Made by a program: the position numbers and the translations under genes. A stretch of 64,000 nt of DNA from Maribacter flavus. Its GTDB lineage: Bacteria; Bacteroidota; Bacteroidia; Flavobacteriales; Flavobacteriaceae. Below the pieces are notes generated by a model, which was not told the DNA's origin, did not search any database, and saw nothing but the letters and a program-made list of their open reading frames with translations. How positions within the stretch are numbered: the first letter of the stretch is position 1; the number at the start of each line of letters is the position of its first letter. Positions 1 to 8,705 of this stretch are shown here, piece by piece. The stretch lies in contig NZ_VUOE01000001.1 of assembly GCF_008386635.1 (NCBI RefSeq), forward strand, positions 1,875,318 to 1,939,317, read 5' to 3'.

Positions 1-1
1 T

Positions 2-1252
2 GCCTTTCCCACAGCATTACTTCAAATTATTTTCGGTCTATTGCTGTTAAGTCTTTATCATCCGTTTTTTATCGCCTACGGAATTCTATTGTTGGGTTTG
101 ATCTATGTGGTCTTTAAGTACACCATTACAAAGGGTCTTGAAACAAGTTTACTGGAATCCAAACAAAAGTACAAGGTGGCCCATTGGATTCAGGAAGTGG
201 CCAGGTGTATCGTAAGCTTTAAATTATCGGGGAAGACAAGTCACGCCCTTGAAAAGAACGACTATCTGACCGAAGGTTACCTAAAAGCAAGGGAAAACCA
301 CTTTAGAATTTTGGTGCTTCAGTTTATCCAAATGGTAGGTTTCAAAATTTTGGTTACTGGGGGACTATTGATCATTGGTGGACTTTTGGTACTCAATCAG
401 GAAATGAATATTGGCCAGTTCGTAGCTGCGGAAATTATAATCCTACTGGTTATTAGTTCCGTGGAAAAGTTAATCGTTGGTCTCGAGTCCTTTTATGATG
501 TGTTGACCGCTCTTGAAAAATTGGGGCAGGTGGTCGATATGGAAGTGGAACCCCAGCAGAAGGACCTTGAACTTCTGGACCAAGAGGATTTTAAAGTAGA
601 GCTCGATACTATTACCTACTCGGTACCGGACAGGCAAAAGCCCATTTTGGATGGTATTTCCCTTCAGATAAATTCAAAGGACAGAATATTGATAAGAGGT
701 ACGAATGGCGCCGGAAAATCCAGTGTCTTACATCTTGTTTCCGGACTCATAGAGCCAACTAAAGGCAATATTTTTGTAAATGGTGTACGACTAAAGGCAG
801 AAAACCTAAATCACTTTAGGTCAAAAGTGGGGCAATCCTTAAAGTTGGAGACTCCTTTTGAAGGTACACTGTTGAACAATATAACCTTTAATGACACTAC
901 CATACCTAAGGAGGATGTTTTGTGGGCCTTGGAGGTTACGGGACTTAGCCATATCGTTAGGGAAATGGACAATGGCCTGGATACCATGATTTTTCCCGAA
1001 GGCAAGCAAATTTCCTATACCGTTGCCAAGAAAATTGTGTTGGCCAGAAGTTTGGTCAAACGGCCCAAGCTACTGGTTCTTCGCGATCCCTTGGATCAAT
1101 TCGATGCTGAAGAGGCGGATCGCATCATGGATTATCTCACACATCCGGATAGGCCATGGAGTCTAATGGTCGTAAGTGATGACCCAAAATGGGTAACTAG
1201 GTGTGGCCGTATAATCAATTTGGCCGATGGTAAAATTATAAACAACGAATAG
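2..1252 (+). CDS. ABC transporter, permease-ATPase fusion (5' partial), degenerate ATPase domain
   Basis: The reading frame is open from base 2, so the true start lies upstream; 416 residues are visible. The first ~160 residues hold hydrophobic helices of a type-1 exporter membrane domain, followed by an ABC nucleotide-binding domain. Numbering from the first TTG (base 41), Walker A is intact (GTNGAGKSS, 220-228). The Q-loop glutamine, LSGGQ signature (ISYTV, 324-328), Walker B aspartate (LLVLRD, 344-349) and switch histidine (VVSDD near 380) are all replaced. It is followed after 4 bases by an HlyD adaptor and then a TolC protein, so it is the inner-membrane part of a tripartite secretion operon. 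Family membership is clear; whether it hydrolyses ATP is doubtful. Confidence 0.9.
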   Translation, partial: AFPTALLQIIFGLLLLSLYHPFFIAYGILLLGLIYVVFKYTITKGLETSLLESKQKYKVAHWIQEVARCIVSFKLSGKTSHALEKNDYLTEGYLKARENHFRILVLQFIQMVGFKILVTGGLLIIGGLLVLNQEMNIGQFVAAEIIILLVISSVEKLIVGLESFYDVLTALEKLGQVVDMEVEPQQKDLELLDQEDFKVELDTITYSVPDRQKPILDGISLQINSKDRILIRGTNGAGKSSVLHLVSGLIEPTKGNIFVNGVRLKAENLNHFRSKVGQSLKLETPFEGTLLNNITFNDTTIPKEDVLWALEVTGLSHIVREMDNGLDTMIFPEGKQISYTVAKKIVLARSLVKRPKLLVLRDPLDQFDAEEADRIMDYLTHPDRPWSLMVVSDDPKWVTRCGRIINLADGKIINNE

Positions 1253-1256
1253 CGCT

Positions 1257-2609
1257 ATGTTGAATATATCTAAAACCGTATTAAATAGAAGCGTGGACCT
1301 ATCGGGTTACAAAGCTGTGCAAAGGGTCAGCCAACACAAGTACAATAAACATTTCAACCGTTTTCTGATTGTGCTTGCGGTAATCTTTATTATCATGCTC
1401 TTTTTACCATGGACCCAGAACGTTCGCGGAAGGGGTTTTTTGACCACCCTAACACCCGATCAAAGGCCTCAGACCATACAATCACCAATTCCTGGGCGTA
1501 TAGAGAAGTGGTTTGTAAGAGAGGGCGACTTTGTGGAAAAAGGGGATACCATATTACATATATCCGAAGTAAAAAACGAATATTTTGATCCAAGGTTGGT
1601 GGAGCGAACTGGAATGCAGATCAAAGCAAAGGAAATGTCTGTCACCTCATATCAGGAAAAAGTGAAGGCACTAGAAACCCAGATAGGTGCCTTGAACAAG
1701 GAACTCTCCTTGAAATTGGAACAGGCACAGAACAAATTGCTTCAGGCAAGGTTGAAAGTACAGAGCGATAGTATTGACTTGGAAGCGGCAAAGACTAACA
1801 TCACCATTGCACAAAGACAATTTGACCGTACCACCCAATTGGAGTCTGAAGGTCTTAAGGCCGTAACCGATGTAGAGGAAAAAAGATTGAAGTTGCAGGA
1901 AACCCAAGCGAAACTGATCTCACAGGAAAATAAGTTGTTGGCCAGTAAAAACGAAGTTTTGAATGCCCAAGTGGAAATCACAAGGGTACAGGCAGAATAT
2001 GCTGATAAGATTGCAAAGGCCCGTAGCGATAAGTTTACTGCGCAGTCCAGTCAGTTCGATTCTGAGGCACAGGTGACCAAGTTAGAGAACGAGTTTACCA
2101 ATTATTCTATCCGCAACGACCTCTATTATATTAGGGCACCGCAAAGCGGATTTATAAACAAGGCCATTCAAGCTGGTATAGGAGAGACCTTTAAAGAAGG
2201 AGATCGTTTGGTAGGCATTATGCCGGCAAAATATGATATGGCGGTGGAAACCTTTATAGAGCCCATAGATTTGCCATTGATGCACCTAGGAGAGAAAGCA
2301 AGAATAGAATTTGACGGATGGCCCGTCATTATTTTCAGCGGATGGCCAAATGTATCCTACGGTACCTATGGAGGGGTTGTCGTTGCCATTGAAACGTTCA
2401 TCAGCGAAAATGGAAAATACAGAATTTTGTTGGCCCCAGATCCTGAGGACCATCCATGGCCGAAAGATCTTAGAGTGGGTTCAGGTGCCAATACTATAGC
2501 CTTGTTGGATGATGTTCCTATTTGGTTTGAACTATGGAGACAATTGAATGGCTTCCCTCCAAATTATTACCAACCGGAGGGGGCGAAAGCGGAACCGGTC
2601 AAAAAATAA
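1257..2609 (+). CDS. HlyD-family periplasmic adaptor protein
   Basis: This 450-residue membrane-fusion protein links the upstream ABC component to the downstream outer-membrane channel. One N-terminal membrane helix is visible (about 35-52), then the first half of a lipoyl/barrel-sandwich domain (about 76-103, with SPIPGRIEKWFVREGDFVEKG-type sequence), a long glutamine/lysine-rich coiled coil (about 115-285), the second lipoyl half and a C-terminal beta-barrel region. Length and domain order fit bacteriocin/type-1 secretion adaptors. The start ATG lies 4 bases after the ABC stop codon, and the gene ends 2 bases before the TolC start, so the three are surely one operon. Confidence 0.92.
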   Translation: MLNISKTVLNRSVDLSGYKAVQRVSQHKYNKHFNRFLIVLAVIFIIMLFLPWTQNVRGRGFLTTLTPDQRPQTIQSPIPGRIEKWFVREGDFVEKGDTILHISEVKNEYFDPRLVERTGMQIKAKEMSVTSYQEKVKALETQIGALNKELSLKLEQAQNKLLQARLKVQSDSIDLEAAKTNITIAQRQFDRTTQLESEGLKAVTDVEEKRLKLQETQAKLISQENKLLASKNEVLNAQVEITRVQAEYADKIAKARSDKFTAQSSQFDSEAQVTKLENEFTNYSIRNDLYYIRAPQSGFINKAIQAGIGETFKEGDRLVGIMPAKYDMAVETFIEPIDLPLMHLGEKARIEFDGWPVIIFSGWPNVSYGTYGGVVVAIETFISENGKYRILLAPDPEDHPWPKDLRVGSGANTIALLDDVPIWFELWRQLNGFPPNYYQPEGAKAEPVKK

Positions 2610-2611
2610 CT

Positions 2612-4018
2612 ATGAACAAGTATTTTTTCCTAATACTACTATTTTTCTGTAGTTTTTTGGTAAACGGGCAGCAAAACGATACGTTGGTCCTTAAGTTCAA
2701 CGAATATCTTGGATATGTCAAAAGATTTCATCCAATCGCCAAGCAGGCGGAACTTGCCTTAAGTACGGGTCAGGCAAACTTGTTAAAGGCAAGGGGCGGT
2801 TTTGACCCCAAGTTGGATGTGGACTACGAACGTAAGGATTTTAAGGGTACGGAGTATTATGACCGTTTAAACGCGACCTTCAAGATACCCACATGGTATG
2901 GTATAGAACTCAAGGGTAATTTTGAGCAGAATGAGGGCGAGTTTATAAACCCCGAGGAATCCGTACCGGAAAACGGACTGTATAGCGCTGGTATCTCCCT
3001 ATCACTTGGACGTGGTTCTTGGATAAACGAACGTATGGCAACCCTAAAACAAGCCAAGTTTTTCAGGGAACAAAGTAAAGCAGACCGGGATTTGCTCGTG
3101 AACCAAATATTGTTCGATGCTTCTTTGGCTTACTTTAAATGGTTACAGGCCTATAGGGATAGTCAAGTATATTCGAATTTTTTGGAAAATGCCCAAATCC
3201 GTTTTACTGGAATAAAAAAGAGTGCCCTTGCAGGTGATATCGCCGCCATTGATACGGTAGAAGCGAAAATTGCGGTACAGAATAGGGCCTTGGAACTGGA
3301 ACAGGCACGGGTTACTTTGTTGAACAAATCTATGGAACTTTCTAATTTCCTTTGGTTGGGCGATAATATCCCAGTGAATTTGCAGTCCAATGTAATCCCA
3401 GAGGACAATCTGGACTTGGAAATCGATGAAACTTTTGAAATTTTAGGCAAACCCTTGGACAGCTTTTCCTTGGAAAACCACCCAAAATTGAAAAGTCTGG
3501 GGTTTAAGGTCGATGGACTCATTGTGGACAAAAGATTGAAAACAAATAAACTCCTGCCTACCATTGATGTAGATTATAATCTGCTAACGGAAACTCCGGA
3601 ATTGGCGAATTCACTTCAGACTGATTATTACAAAGGAGGAGTAACCTTTCAGTTGCCTTTATTCCTTAGAAAGGAACGCGGCGATTTACGATTGGCGAAA
3701 ATCAAATTACAGGATGCACGGTTGGAATATGACAATGCAGAGGTGGCCATACAAAATAAGGTAATAGCCATCTATAATGAGTTGGATTCATTTGAAGATC
3801 AAAACCGTTTGATTTTGGATATTGTTACAAATTATCAAAGTCTATTGACGGCCGAAGAACGAAAGTTTAGTTTTGGTGAGAGCTCTCTTTTCCTAATAAA
3901 TTCAAGGGAAAGTAAACTTATCGATGCGGTACTGAAACAGAATGAAGTCCAGAATAAATATTATACGGCCAAGGCAAAGCTTTTCAACAGTTTGGCCGTG
4001 AACCCCGTGAATCTTTAA
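2612..4018 (+). CDS. TolC-family outer membrane efflux protein
   Basis: A 468-residue outer-membrane channel component completing the ABC-HlyD-TolC operon. I chose the ATG at 2612 because it starts a clean signal peptide (MNKYFFLILLFFCSFLVNGQ); an in-frame ATG at 2534 lies inside the adaptor gene and would add a non-signal leader. The body shows the two-fold long alpha-helical repeats of TolC proteins, with many QA/NKV/LE helices and a beta-rich stretch around PKLDVDYERKDF. The substrate is unknown. No peptidase or bacteriocin precursor gene is visible in the sequenced part of the operon. Confidence 0.9.
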   Translation: MNKYFFLILLFFCSFLVNGQQNDTLVLKFNEYLGYVKRFHPIAKQAELALSTGQANLLKARGGFDPKLDVDYERKDFKGTEYYDRLNATFKIPTWYGIELKGNFEQNEGEFINPEESVPENGLYSAGISLSLGRGSWINERMATLKQAKFFREQSKADRDLLVNQILFDASLAYFKWLQAYRDSQVYSNFLENAQIRFTGIKKSALAGDIAAIDTVEAKIAVQNRALELEQARVTLLNKSMELSNFLWLGDNIPVNLQSNVIPEDNLDLEIDETFEILGKPLDSFSLENHPKLKSLGFKVDGLIVDKRLKTNKLLPTIDVDYNLLTETPELANSLQTDYYKGGVTFQLPLFLRKERGDLRLAKIKLQDARLEYDNAEVAIQNKVIAIYNELDSFEDQNRLILDIVTNYQSLLTAEERKFSFGESSLFLINSRESKLIDAVLKQNEVQNKYYTAKAKLFNSLAVNPVNL

Positions 4019-4029
4019 TTTTCCCGTTT

Positions 4030-4911
4030 ATGGCAATATCAAATGTACATATAGGCCCAAATCTTAAGCAATTTGTCAAGGACGCCTTTTTTTTGTTGAG
4101 CGGAATTCTCGCTGCCGCATTTGGATTGGAAAGTTTCCTATTGCCAAATCAATTTATTGATGGTGGTGCAACGGGTATCTCCTTACTCTTGGCTGAGGTC
4201 TATGAAATACCTTTGTATGTACTGATCATTCTTGTTAATATACCTTTCATTTTTTTGGGATATAAGGTCATAGGAAGACAATTTACGATTAAGACCACCA
4301 TAGCCATTGTGGGATTAGCTTTTGTTTTGGTAACATTGGATTTCCCAGAAGTTACCCAAGACAAACTTTTGGTAGCCGTTTTCGGTGGTTTTTTTCTGGG
4401 TGCAGGTATAGGACTTTCCGTTCGGGGTGGTGGTGTATTGGATGGAACCGAAATCTTGGCCATCTACTTGAGTAGGAAGATGGGAACGACCATTGGGGAC
4501 ATCATCATACTCATCAATGTTTTGGTTTTTATGGCCGCAGCGTATTTGCTTTCAGTGGAGTCCGCCCTGTACTCCATGTTAACCTATTTGGCGGCATCCA
4601 AAACCTTGGACTTTGTAATAGAAGGTATCGAGGAATACACAGGGGTTACCATAATTTCAGATCATAGCGAACAGCTTCGAGATATGATCATCAATGTTTT
4701 GGGAAGGGGAGTGACTATTTATCCCGCAAAGGGAGGATATGGAAAGAATGGCGCTCATAACGAATACGATGTGCTTTTTACGGTAATTACGCGGTTGGAG
4801 ATTCGGAAATTGAATATTGAAATTTCCAAAATAGATCCAAAGGCCTTCGTAGTTATGAGCAAAATAAACGACACACGGGGTGGGATGATTAAAAAGAGAA
4901 ATATAAAATAA
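4030..4911 (+). CDS. YitT family membrane protein (DUF2179 C-terminal domain)
   Basis: A 293-residue integral membrane protein. The N-terminal two thirds form about five to six membrane helices with the YitT-type glycine-rich motifs (LPNQFIDGGATGISLL, RGGGVLDGTEILAIYLSRK). The last ~85 residues form the soluble DUF2179 domain (GRGVTIYPAKGGYG, ending in VVMSKINDTRGGMIKKR). The family's function is not settled. It starts 11 bases after tolC, so it may be co-transcribed, although it has no obvious link with secretion. Confidence 0.88.
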   Translation: MAISNVHIGPNLKQFVKDAFFLLSGILAAAFGLESFLLPNQFIDGGATGISLLLAEVYEIPLYVLIILVNIPFIFLGYKVIGRQFTIKTTIAIVGLAFVLVTLDFPEVTQDKLLVAVFGGFFLGAGIGLSVRGGGVLDGTEILAIYLSRKMGTTIGDIIILINVLVFMAAAYLLSVESALYSMLTYLAASKTLDFVIEGIEEYTGVTIISDHSEQLRDMIINVLGRGVTIYPAKGGYGKNGAHNEYDVLFTVITRLEIRKLNIEISKIDPKAFVVMSKINDTRGGMIKKRNIK

Positions 4912-4985
4912 TAGTAATACTATTAAAAAAGAAAGTTTAACACTCAATTAACATAGTATATATTTTAAATTCTTCTTGCTGTCAG

Positions 4986-4993
4986 TATCTTTG
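4986..4993 (+). promoter_or_regulatory. Bacteroidetes -7 promoter box for the small repeat protein
   Basis: TATCTTTG matches the Bacteroidetes -7 consensus TAnnTTTG exactly and lies 23 bases before the ATG at 5017. No clear -33 TTG is seen at the usual spacing. Confidence 0.55.
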
Positions 4994-5016
4994 CACAGTA
5001 TTAATTAATAATATAT

Positions 5017-5385
5017 ATGAAGAATAATTTTTATTTTTTGTTGATTTCGTTTTTAACTTTTTCAATGGTCCATGCCAAAGAGCTAGATCAAAACGTTGAA
5101 CCTATACATAGCAAGGTCTCCAAGGAATGCGAACTATTGGATTGTAGAGCCCTTAGCACCCCCAAGTTGTTAATAAATGAGGGGCCGTCATTAATAGAGG
5201 TGGACTATGAGGTAGACCTTGGTTTTGACCCCTACTTGTTTCTGTCCCCGGATTTCGACCCTTATTTTGGGATGGAATTGAACATCGATTCGTTAATACT
5301 TATGGAGGATGAGGATGAGGTAGACCTTGGTTTTGATACCTCACTTTATTTGCCGAAGAATTTTAATCCTTATTTGGGAATGTGA
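5017..5385 (+). CDS. Small secreted protein with two 22-residue repeats, function unknown
   Basis: A 122-residue protein with a signal peptide (MKNNFYFLLISFLTFSMVHA) and a Cys pair (CELLDC, 38-43). Two aligned repeats, residues 65-86 and 101-122, both begin EVDLGFD and end in (D/N)PY(F/L)GM; the protein stops at the end of the second repeat. Similar FD...LP..F(D/N)PY motifs occur in small flavobacterial exported proteins of unknown role (from memory, not searched). It has its own -7 box upstream and a strong terminator downstream, so it is a stand-alone gene. I do not assign a function. Confidence 0.75.
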   Translation: MKNNFYFLLISFLTFSMVHAKELDQNVEPIHSKVSKECELLDCRALSTPKLLINEGPSLIEVDYEVDLGFDPYLFLSPDFDPYFGMELNIDSLILMEDEDEVDLGFDTSLYLPKNFNPYLGM

Positions 5386-5408
5386 GTTTTGTTTGGTTTG
5401 GTTAGTTT

Positions 5409-5450
5409 GGGCCGGTCTTGTCTCTTCTTAAAAGACCGGCCCTTTCTTTT
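5409..5450 (+). terminator. Rho-independent terminator
   Basis: An 11-bp perfect GC-rich stem (GGGCCGGTCTT / AAGACCGGCCC) with a 12-base loop, followed by TTTCTTTT. It ends the small repeat-protein gene. Confidence 0.85.
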
Positions 5451-5514
5451 GTCCGTAATAAAATGTAAGGTTTGGTAAATATTCCCAACCAATCAATTTT
5501 GAATTGACGATACT

Positions 5515-6126
5515 ATGGAAGTATTTACAAAGACATCTTTGGCCAACGCACTTGAAGTCGCTTTTACATATAATCAATATTCGCACTTGGTGCAAAGCTT
5601 GGCTAACGAGGGAAAATCTACGGGAGAGGATGCTACAGAGGCTTATATAAACTATACCAAGTTGAACGCAAAGCGCATGCAGCGATGGGATAAGACCTTA
5701 AAATTTTCCGAGGAATCTGTGAGCCTCTTGAAATCCTTCCCAAATAAGGTAAATTGGTTGGTGTTTACGGAAAGTTGGTGCGGGGACGCATCGCCCGCAT
5801 TGCCCGTTATGAACAAGATTGCAAAAATCAATCCCAACATTTCCCTTAAAATCATTTTAAGGGACGAACATCCGCAGCTTATGCGGCAATTTTTGACCAA
5901 TAGTGCATGGTCCATTCCAAAACTCGTACAACTTGAACCTGAATCCAATAGGGTTCTTGGTACCTGGGGTCCCCGTTCGTCCAACGCGATCCAATTGGTA
6001 GAGGCCTTTAAAAAGGAGCATGGTACTTTGACCGCTGCCTTTAGGGAGCAGCTTCAGATATGGTACAATAAGGATAAGGGACAGAGTATACTGGAGGACC
6101 TTTTACTCCTACTTTCCTTGAAATAG
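5515..6126 (+). CDS. Thioredoxin-family protein with a single active-site cysteine
   Basis: A 203-residue cytoplasmic protein (no signal peptide). Residues ~80-175 are thioredoxin-like: strand WLVFTESWCGD with Cys89, and the cis-proline loop SIPKLV (133-138). The usual CxxC is WCGDASP, so the resolving cysteine is absent. The ESWCGD form is common in Bacteroidetes thioredoxin-like proteins of unknown role. The 3' end overlaps the convergent TonB-like gene by 18 bases. Function as an oxidoreductase is unproven. Confidence 0.8.
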   Translation: MEVFTKTSLANALEVAFTYNQYSHLVQSLANEGKSTGEDATEAYINYTKLNAKRMQRWDKTLKFSEESVSLLKSFPNKVNWLVFTESWCGDASPALPVMNKIAKINPNISLKIILRDEHPQLMRQFLTNSAWSIPKLVQLEPESNRVLGTWGPRSSNAIQLVEAFKKEHGTLTAAFREQLQIWYNKDKGQSILEDLLLLLSLK

Positions 6127-6834
6127 ATACGTGATCGTGCCTTTCTGACTTGGCTTATCGGAAACGCTAAATTGTGCCTTATAGGCATAGGCAATGGCAT
6201 TGTCTACCAAGCAGCCGTTTGAAGTGCCGGAGCTTTTTTCGTTAAAACTGGCATCGGTTACCTGACCCAGGTTATTGACTTCTATATTCACCACAACTTT
6301 TCCGCCTTCGATACACGTATAAATAGGGGGAGGTAAACGGTATCCGTTTCTATCGATCAAGGAAAAGGAAATGGAGGTACGCCTTTCCGCTAGGTAGTTG
6401 GTGTATTCCTCTTTTTTAGCCTCTTTTTCACCCAATAGTTGCTTTTTCTCTTCTCTTTTCTTTGCGAGTTCCTTAACACGTTCAACAAAATCGCCGTCAG
6501 ACATAAGGTTTTCGGCCAGTTCCCCATTATTTTCCATGGCCCTTTCCTCCATGAGTTCCTCTAGAGTTTGCAAAGGCTCCGGATTGCCAACACTCGGTTT
6601 GGCCGTTTCATTGAAGGCCATATGACTTTTTATGGCTTCGGTATTGGCAAGTTCTTCCAGCATTTTTTCCTCTTCCTCAGTAAGTTCTTCGGGTTCTTCC
6701 AATACCATCTCAACCACGTAGTCGTCATCGTCTTCCTCTTGGCCGCCCAAATGGATATTGTACAATGTCAAGACAACGATACCCATAGAAAACAGGGTAA
6801 TCAAAAAAGAGAGTTGTTGTCTGTTGAGATTCAT
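6109..6834 (-). CDS. TonB-like energy transducer family protein
   Basis: 241 residues from the ATG at 6834 (an in-frame TTG 24 bases upstream is less likely). One N-terminal membrane helix (about 8-26) is followed by a very acidic linker (GGQEEDDDD, then an E-rich run to about residue 60), a charged coiled-coil stretch (KKREEKKQLLGEKEAKKEE) and a C-terminal domain resembling TonB_C (VVNIEVNNLGQVTDASF ... ISYTF-like end ITYLFQGK). This architecture is common beside flavobacterial housekeeping genes. The acidic rather than proline-rich linker makes a canonical TonB role uncertain. Confidence 0.75.
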   Translation of the reverse strand: MNLNRQQLSFLITLFSMGIVVLTLYNIHLGGQEEDDDDYVVEMVLEEPEELTEEEEKMLEELANTEAIKSHMAFNETAKPSVGNPEPLQTLEELMEERAMENNGELAENLMSDGDFVERVKELAKKREEKKQLLGEKEAKKEEYTNYLAERRTSISFSLIDRNGYRLPPPIYTCIEGGKVVVNIEVNNLGQVTDASFNEKSSGTSNGCLVDNAIAYAYKAQFSVSDKPSQKGTITYLFQGK

Positions 6835-6914
6835 GTGTATATAACCGATTTTTCCCAAAAATATTTCAGTAAATCGATGAACGGGAATTTACTAAAAATT
6901 CATCGATATAACGA

Positions 6915-7613
6915 TTACTGCAAAATCCGTTCCGATAAATCCGATGGGTCCTGGGATATATCTACGTTAAAATCGCCTATTTTGGTTCTTCTCAACTCGG
7001 AGAGATGCCCGCCAGAGCCCAAGGCCTTGCCAAAATCATGCGCTATGGAACGGATATACGTTCCTTTACTGCAGTAGATTCTAAAGTCGACTTCGGGCAA
7101 CCTTATAGCCGTTATTTCAAAGGAATGGATGTGCACTTTTCTTTTGTTGATGGCAACATCTTTTCCTTCCCTCGCGTATTCATACAAGCGTTTCCCATCT
7201 TTTTTTATGGCCGAAAAAACAGGCGGGGCCTGCTCGATTTCCCCAATGAACCGTGAGGTTGTTTTTATGATTTGTTCTTCCGTAATATGGTCGATGGCAA
7301 ATTTTTCATCAATTTCCGTTTCCAGGTCATAGGACGGGGTCGTACTCCCTAGGGTTATCGTGCCCGTATATTCCTTGGGCTGTCCCTGATACTCCGGAAT
7401 TCTTTTGGTGAACTTTCCTGTACAGATAATAAGTAGTCCTGTGGCCAAGGGGTCCAGCGTACCGGCATGGCCAATTTTTATTTTTTTAAGCCCGAATTTC
7501 TTCCGGATCGCCCATTTTAACTTGTTCACCGCCTGGAAGGAGGACCAGCCCAAAGGCTTGTCTATAAGTAATAGCTGACCGTTCAAATAATCTTCCTTGG
7601 TCAAGGTCTCCAT
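6915..7613 (-). CDS. truB: tRNA pseudouridine(55) synthase TruB
   Basis: 232 residues. It converts U55 to pseudouridine in the T-loop of tRNAs. The catalytic motif GHAGTLDPLATGLL is present with Asp54, along with the N-terminal LLIDKPLGWSSFQAV and the C-terminal YIRSIAHDFG segment. I used the ATG at 7613: the longer frame to 7742 would extend into uppP with unrelated residues. It lacks a PUA extension, as usual in Bacteroidetes. It is the last gene of the ftsX-DUF3098-uppP-truB operon, 20 bases after uppP. Confidence 0.95.
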   Translation of the reverse strand: METLTKEDYLNGQLLLIDKPLGWSSFQAVNKLKWAIRKKFGLKKIKIGHAGTLDPLATGLLIICTGKFTKRIPEYQGQPKEYTGTITLGSTTPSYDLETEIDEKFAIDHITEEQIIKTTSRFIGEIEQAPPVFSAIKKDGKRLYEYAREGKDVAINKRKVHIHSFEITAIRLPEVDFRIYCSKGTYIRSIAHDFGKALGSGGHLSELRRTKIGDFNVDISQDPSDLSERILQ

Positions 7614-7633
7614 TAAAGTTTTGTATTTAAGGT

Positions 7634-8431
7634 CTACGGATTTGCAAGTCCGAAGATGATAGCAATTAGGCCCACGATTAGACAATAGATGGCAAAATAG
7701 GAAAGCTTGCTTTTTCTCACCAGTTGAATCATCCAGGTACAAGCGGCCAGTCCTGCAACAAAGGCGGCCAAGAATCCGGCTACCATGGCCATATTGTTTT
7801 CGCCGTTAAACGTAAGTTCGCCCCCCAACAGGTCCTTGGCGATTTTACCGAATATCAGGGGTACCACCATTAAAAAGGAAAACCTGGCAGATTTTGATTT
7901 GTCCACGCCCAAAAGTACCGATGTGGAAATGGTGGCCCCGCTCCTTGATATCCCGGGCAGCATGGCAATGGCCTGGGAAATTCCTATGACAAAGGCACTC
8001 CCAAAGCCTACCTTTTTATCCGTGTCCTTCGCCTTATCGGCAAAATAGAGCAATACGGCCGTAATCAACAACATAAAACCAACGAACATAACGTTACCCC
8101 CAAAAAAAGCCTCCAACTGTTCTTCAAAAAACAGGCCCACCAAAACTGCGGGAATCATGGAAACGATGATTTTCGCACTGAATTGGCTTTCCTCGTTATA
8201 TTTAAATTGAAATAGTCCCCTAATGATTTCCCCAATGTCCCTTCTAAACACCACAATGGTGCTCAAAGCCGTGGCAAAGTGCAGCACCACGGTAAACAGC
8301 AAACTTTCCTCGGGAACGGAATTGTCGCCCAAAATTGCCTTGCCCAATTCTAAATGTCCGCTAGAGGAAACTGGAAGAAACTCGGTCAAACCTTGAACGA
8401 TTCCGAGTATGATTGCATCTAAAATATCCAA
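7634..8431 (-). CDS. uppP: Undecaprenyl-diphosphatase UppP (BacA)
   Basis: 265 residues, polytopic membrane enzyme that dephosphorylates undecaprenyl pyrophosphate to recycle the lipid carrier for peptidoglycan and surface polysaccharides. Both signature regions are present: EFLPVSSSGHLELG near residues 17-30 (catalytic Glu and Ser/His region) and PGISRSGATIS in the second half. It starts one base after the DUF3098 stop, so translation is probably coupled. Confidence 0.95.
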   Translation of the reverse strand: MDILDAIILGIVQGLTEFLPVSSSGHLELGKAILGDNSVPEESLLFTVVLHFATALSTIVVFRRDIGEIIRGLFQFKYNEESQFSAKIIVSMIPAVLVGLFFEEQLEAFFGGNVMFVGFMLLITAVLLYFADKAKDTDKKVGFGSAFVIGISQAIAMLPGISRSGATISTSVLLGVDKSKSARFSFLMVVPLIFGKIAKDLLGGELTFNGENNMAMVAGFLAAFVAGLAACTWMIQLVRKSKLSYFAIYCLIVGLIAIIFGLANP

Positions 8432-8432
8432 C

Positions 8433-8696
8433 TTAGTCTTTCTTTTTGTGAGGATTCAATAATATGGCGTAGACCTCTATTCCCAAGCCAATCAAGACCA
8501 AGGTAGGTGCCAATCGGATTCTTCTAAAATTATAAATCTCCGGGTTAAAAACGTTTGGGTCATCACTACCACCGCCACTCATCAGTATAAATCCCAAGGC
8601 GATACACGCAACGCCAATGAACATGAAAAGGTAATTCTTTTTCTGAAAAATAAATTCCCGTCTAGGGTTCTGGTTTACTTTGTCCTTCTTACTCAT
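8433..8696 (-). CDS. DUF3098 domain-containing membrane protein
   Basis: 87 residues with two membrane helices (about 22-41 and 64-81) separated by a short loop containing GGGSDDPNVFNPEIYNFRR, the hallmark of DUF3098. It lies between ftsX (9-base gap) and uppP (1-base gap), a conserved flavobacterial arrangement, which suggests a cell-envelope role. No biochemical function is known to me. Confidence 0.88.
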   Translation of the reverse strand: MSKKDKVNQNPRREFIFQKKNYLFMFIGVACIALGFILMSGGGSDDPNVFNPEIYNFRRIRLAPTLVLIGLGIEVYAILLNPHKKKD

Positions 8697-8705
8697 TTGG
8701 CAAAT

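Noticed and set aside
5515-6126. The thioredoxin-like gene as a TlpA/ResA exported reductase
   Set aside because: No signal peptide or membrane anchor and no CxxC motif.
6873-6907. ATCGATGAA...TTCATCGAT inverted repeat between truB and the TonB-like gene
   Set aside because: A 9-bp AT-rich stem with a 17-base loop and no T-tract is too weak to call a terminator.
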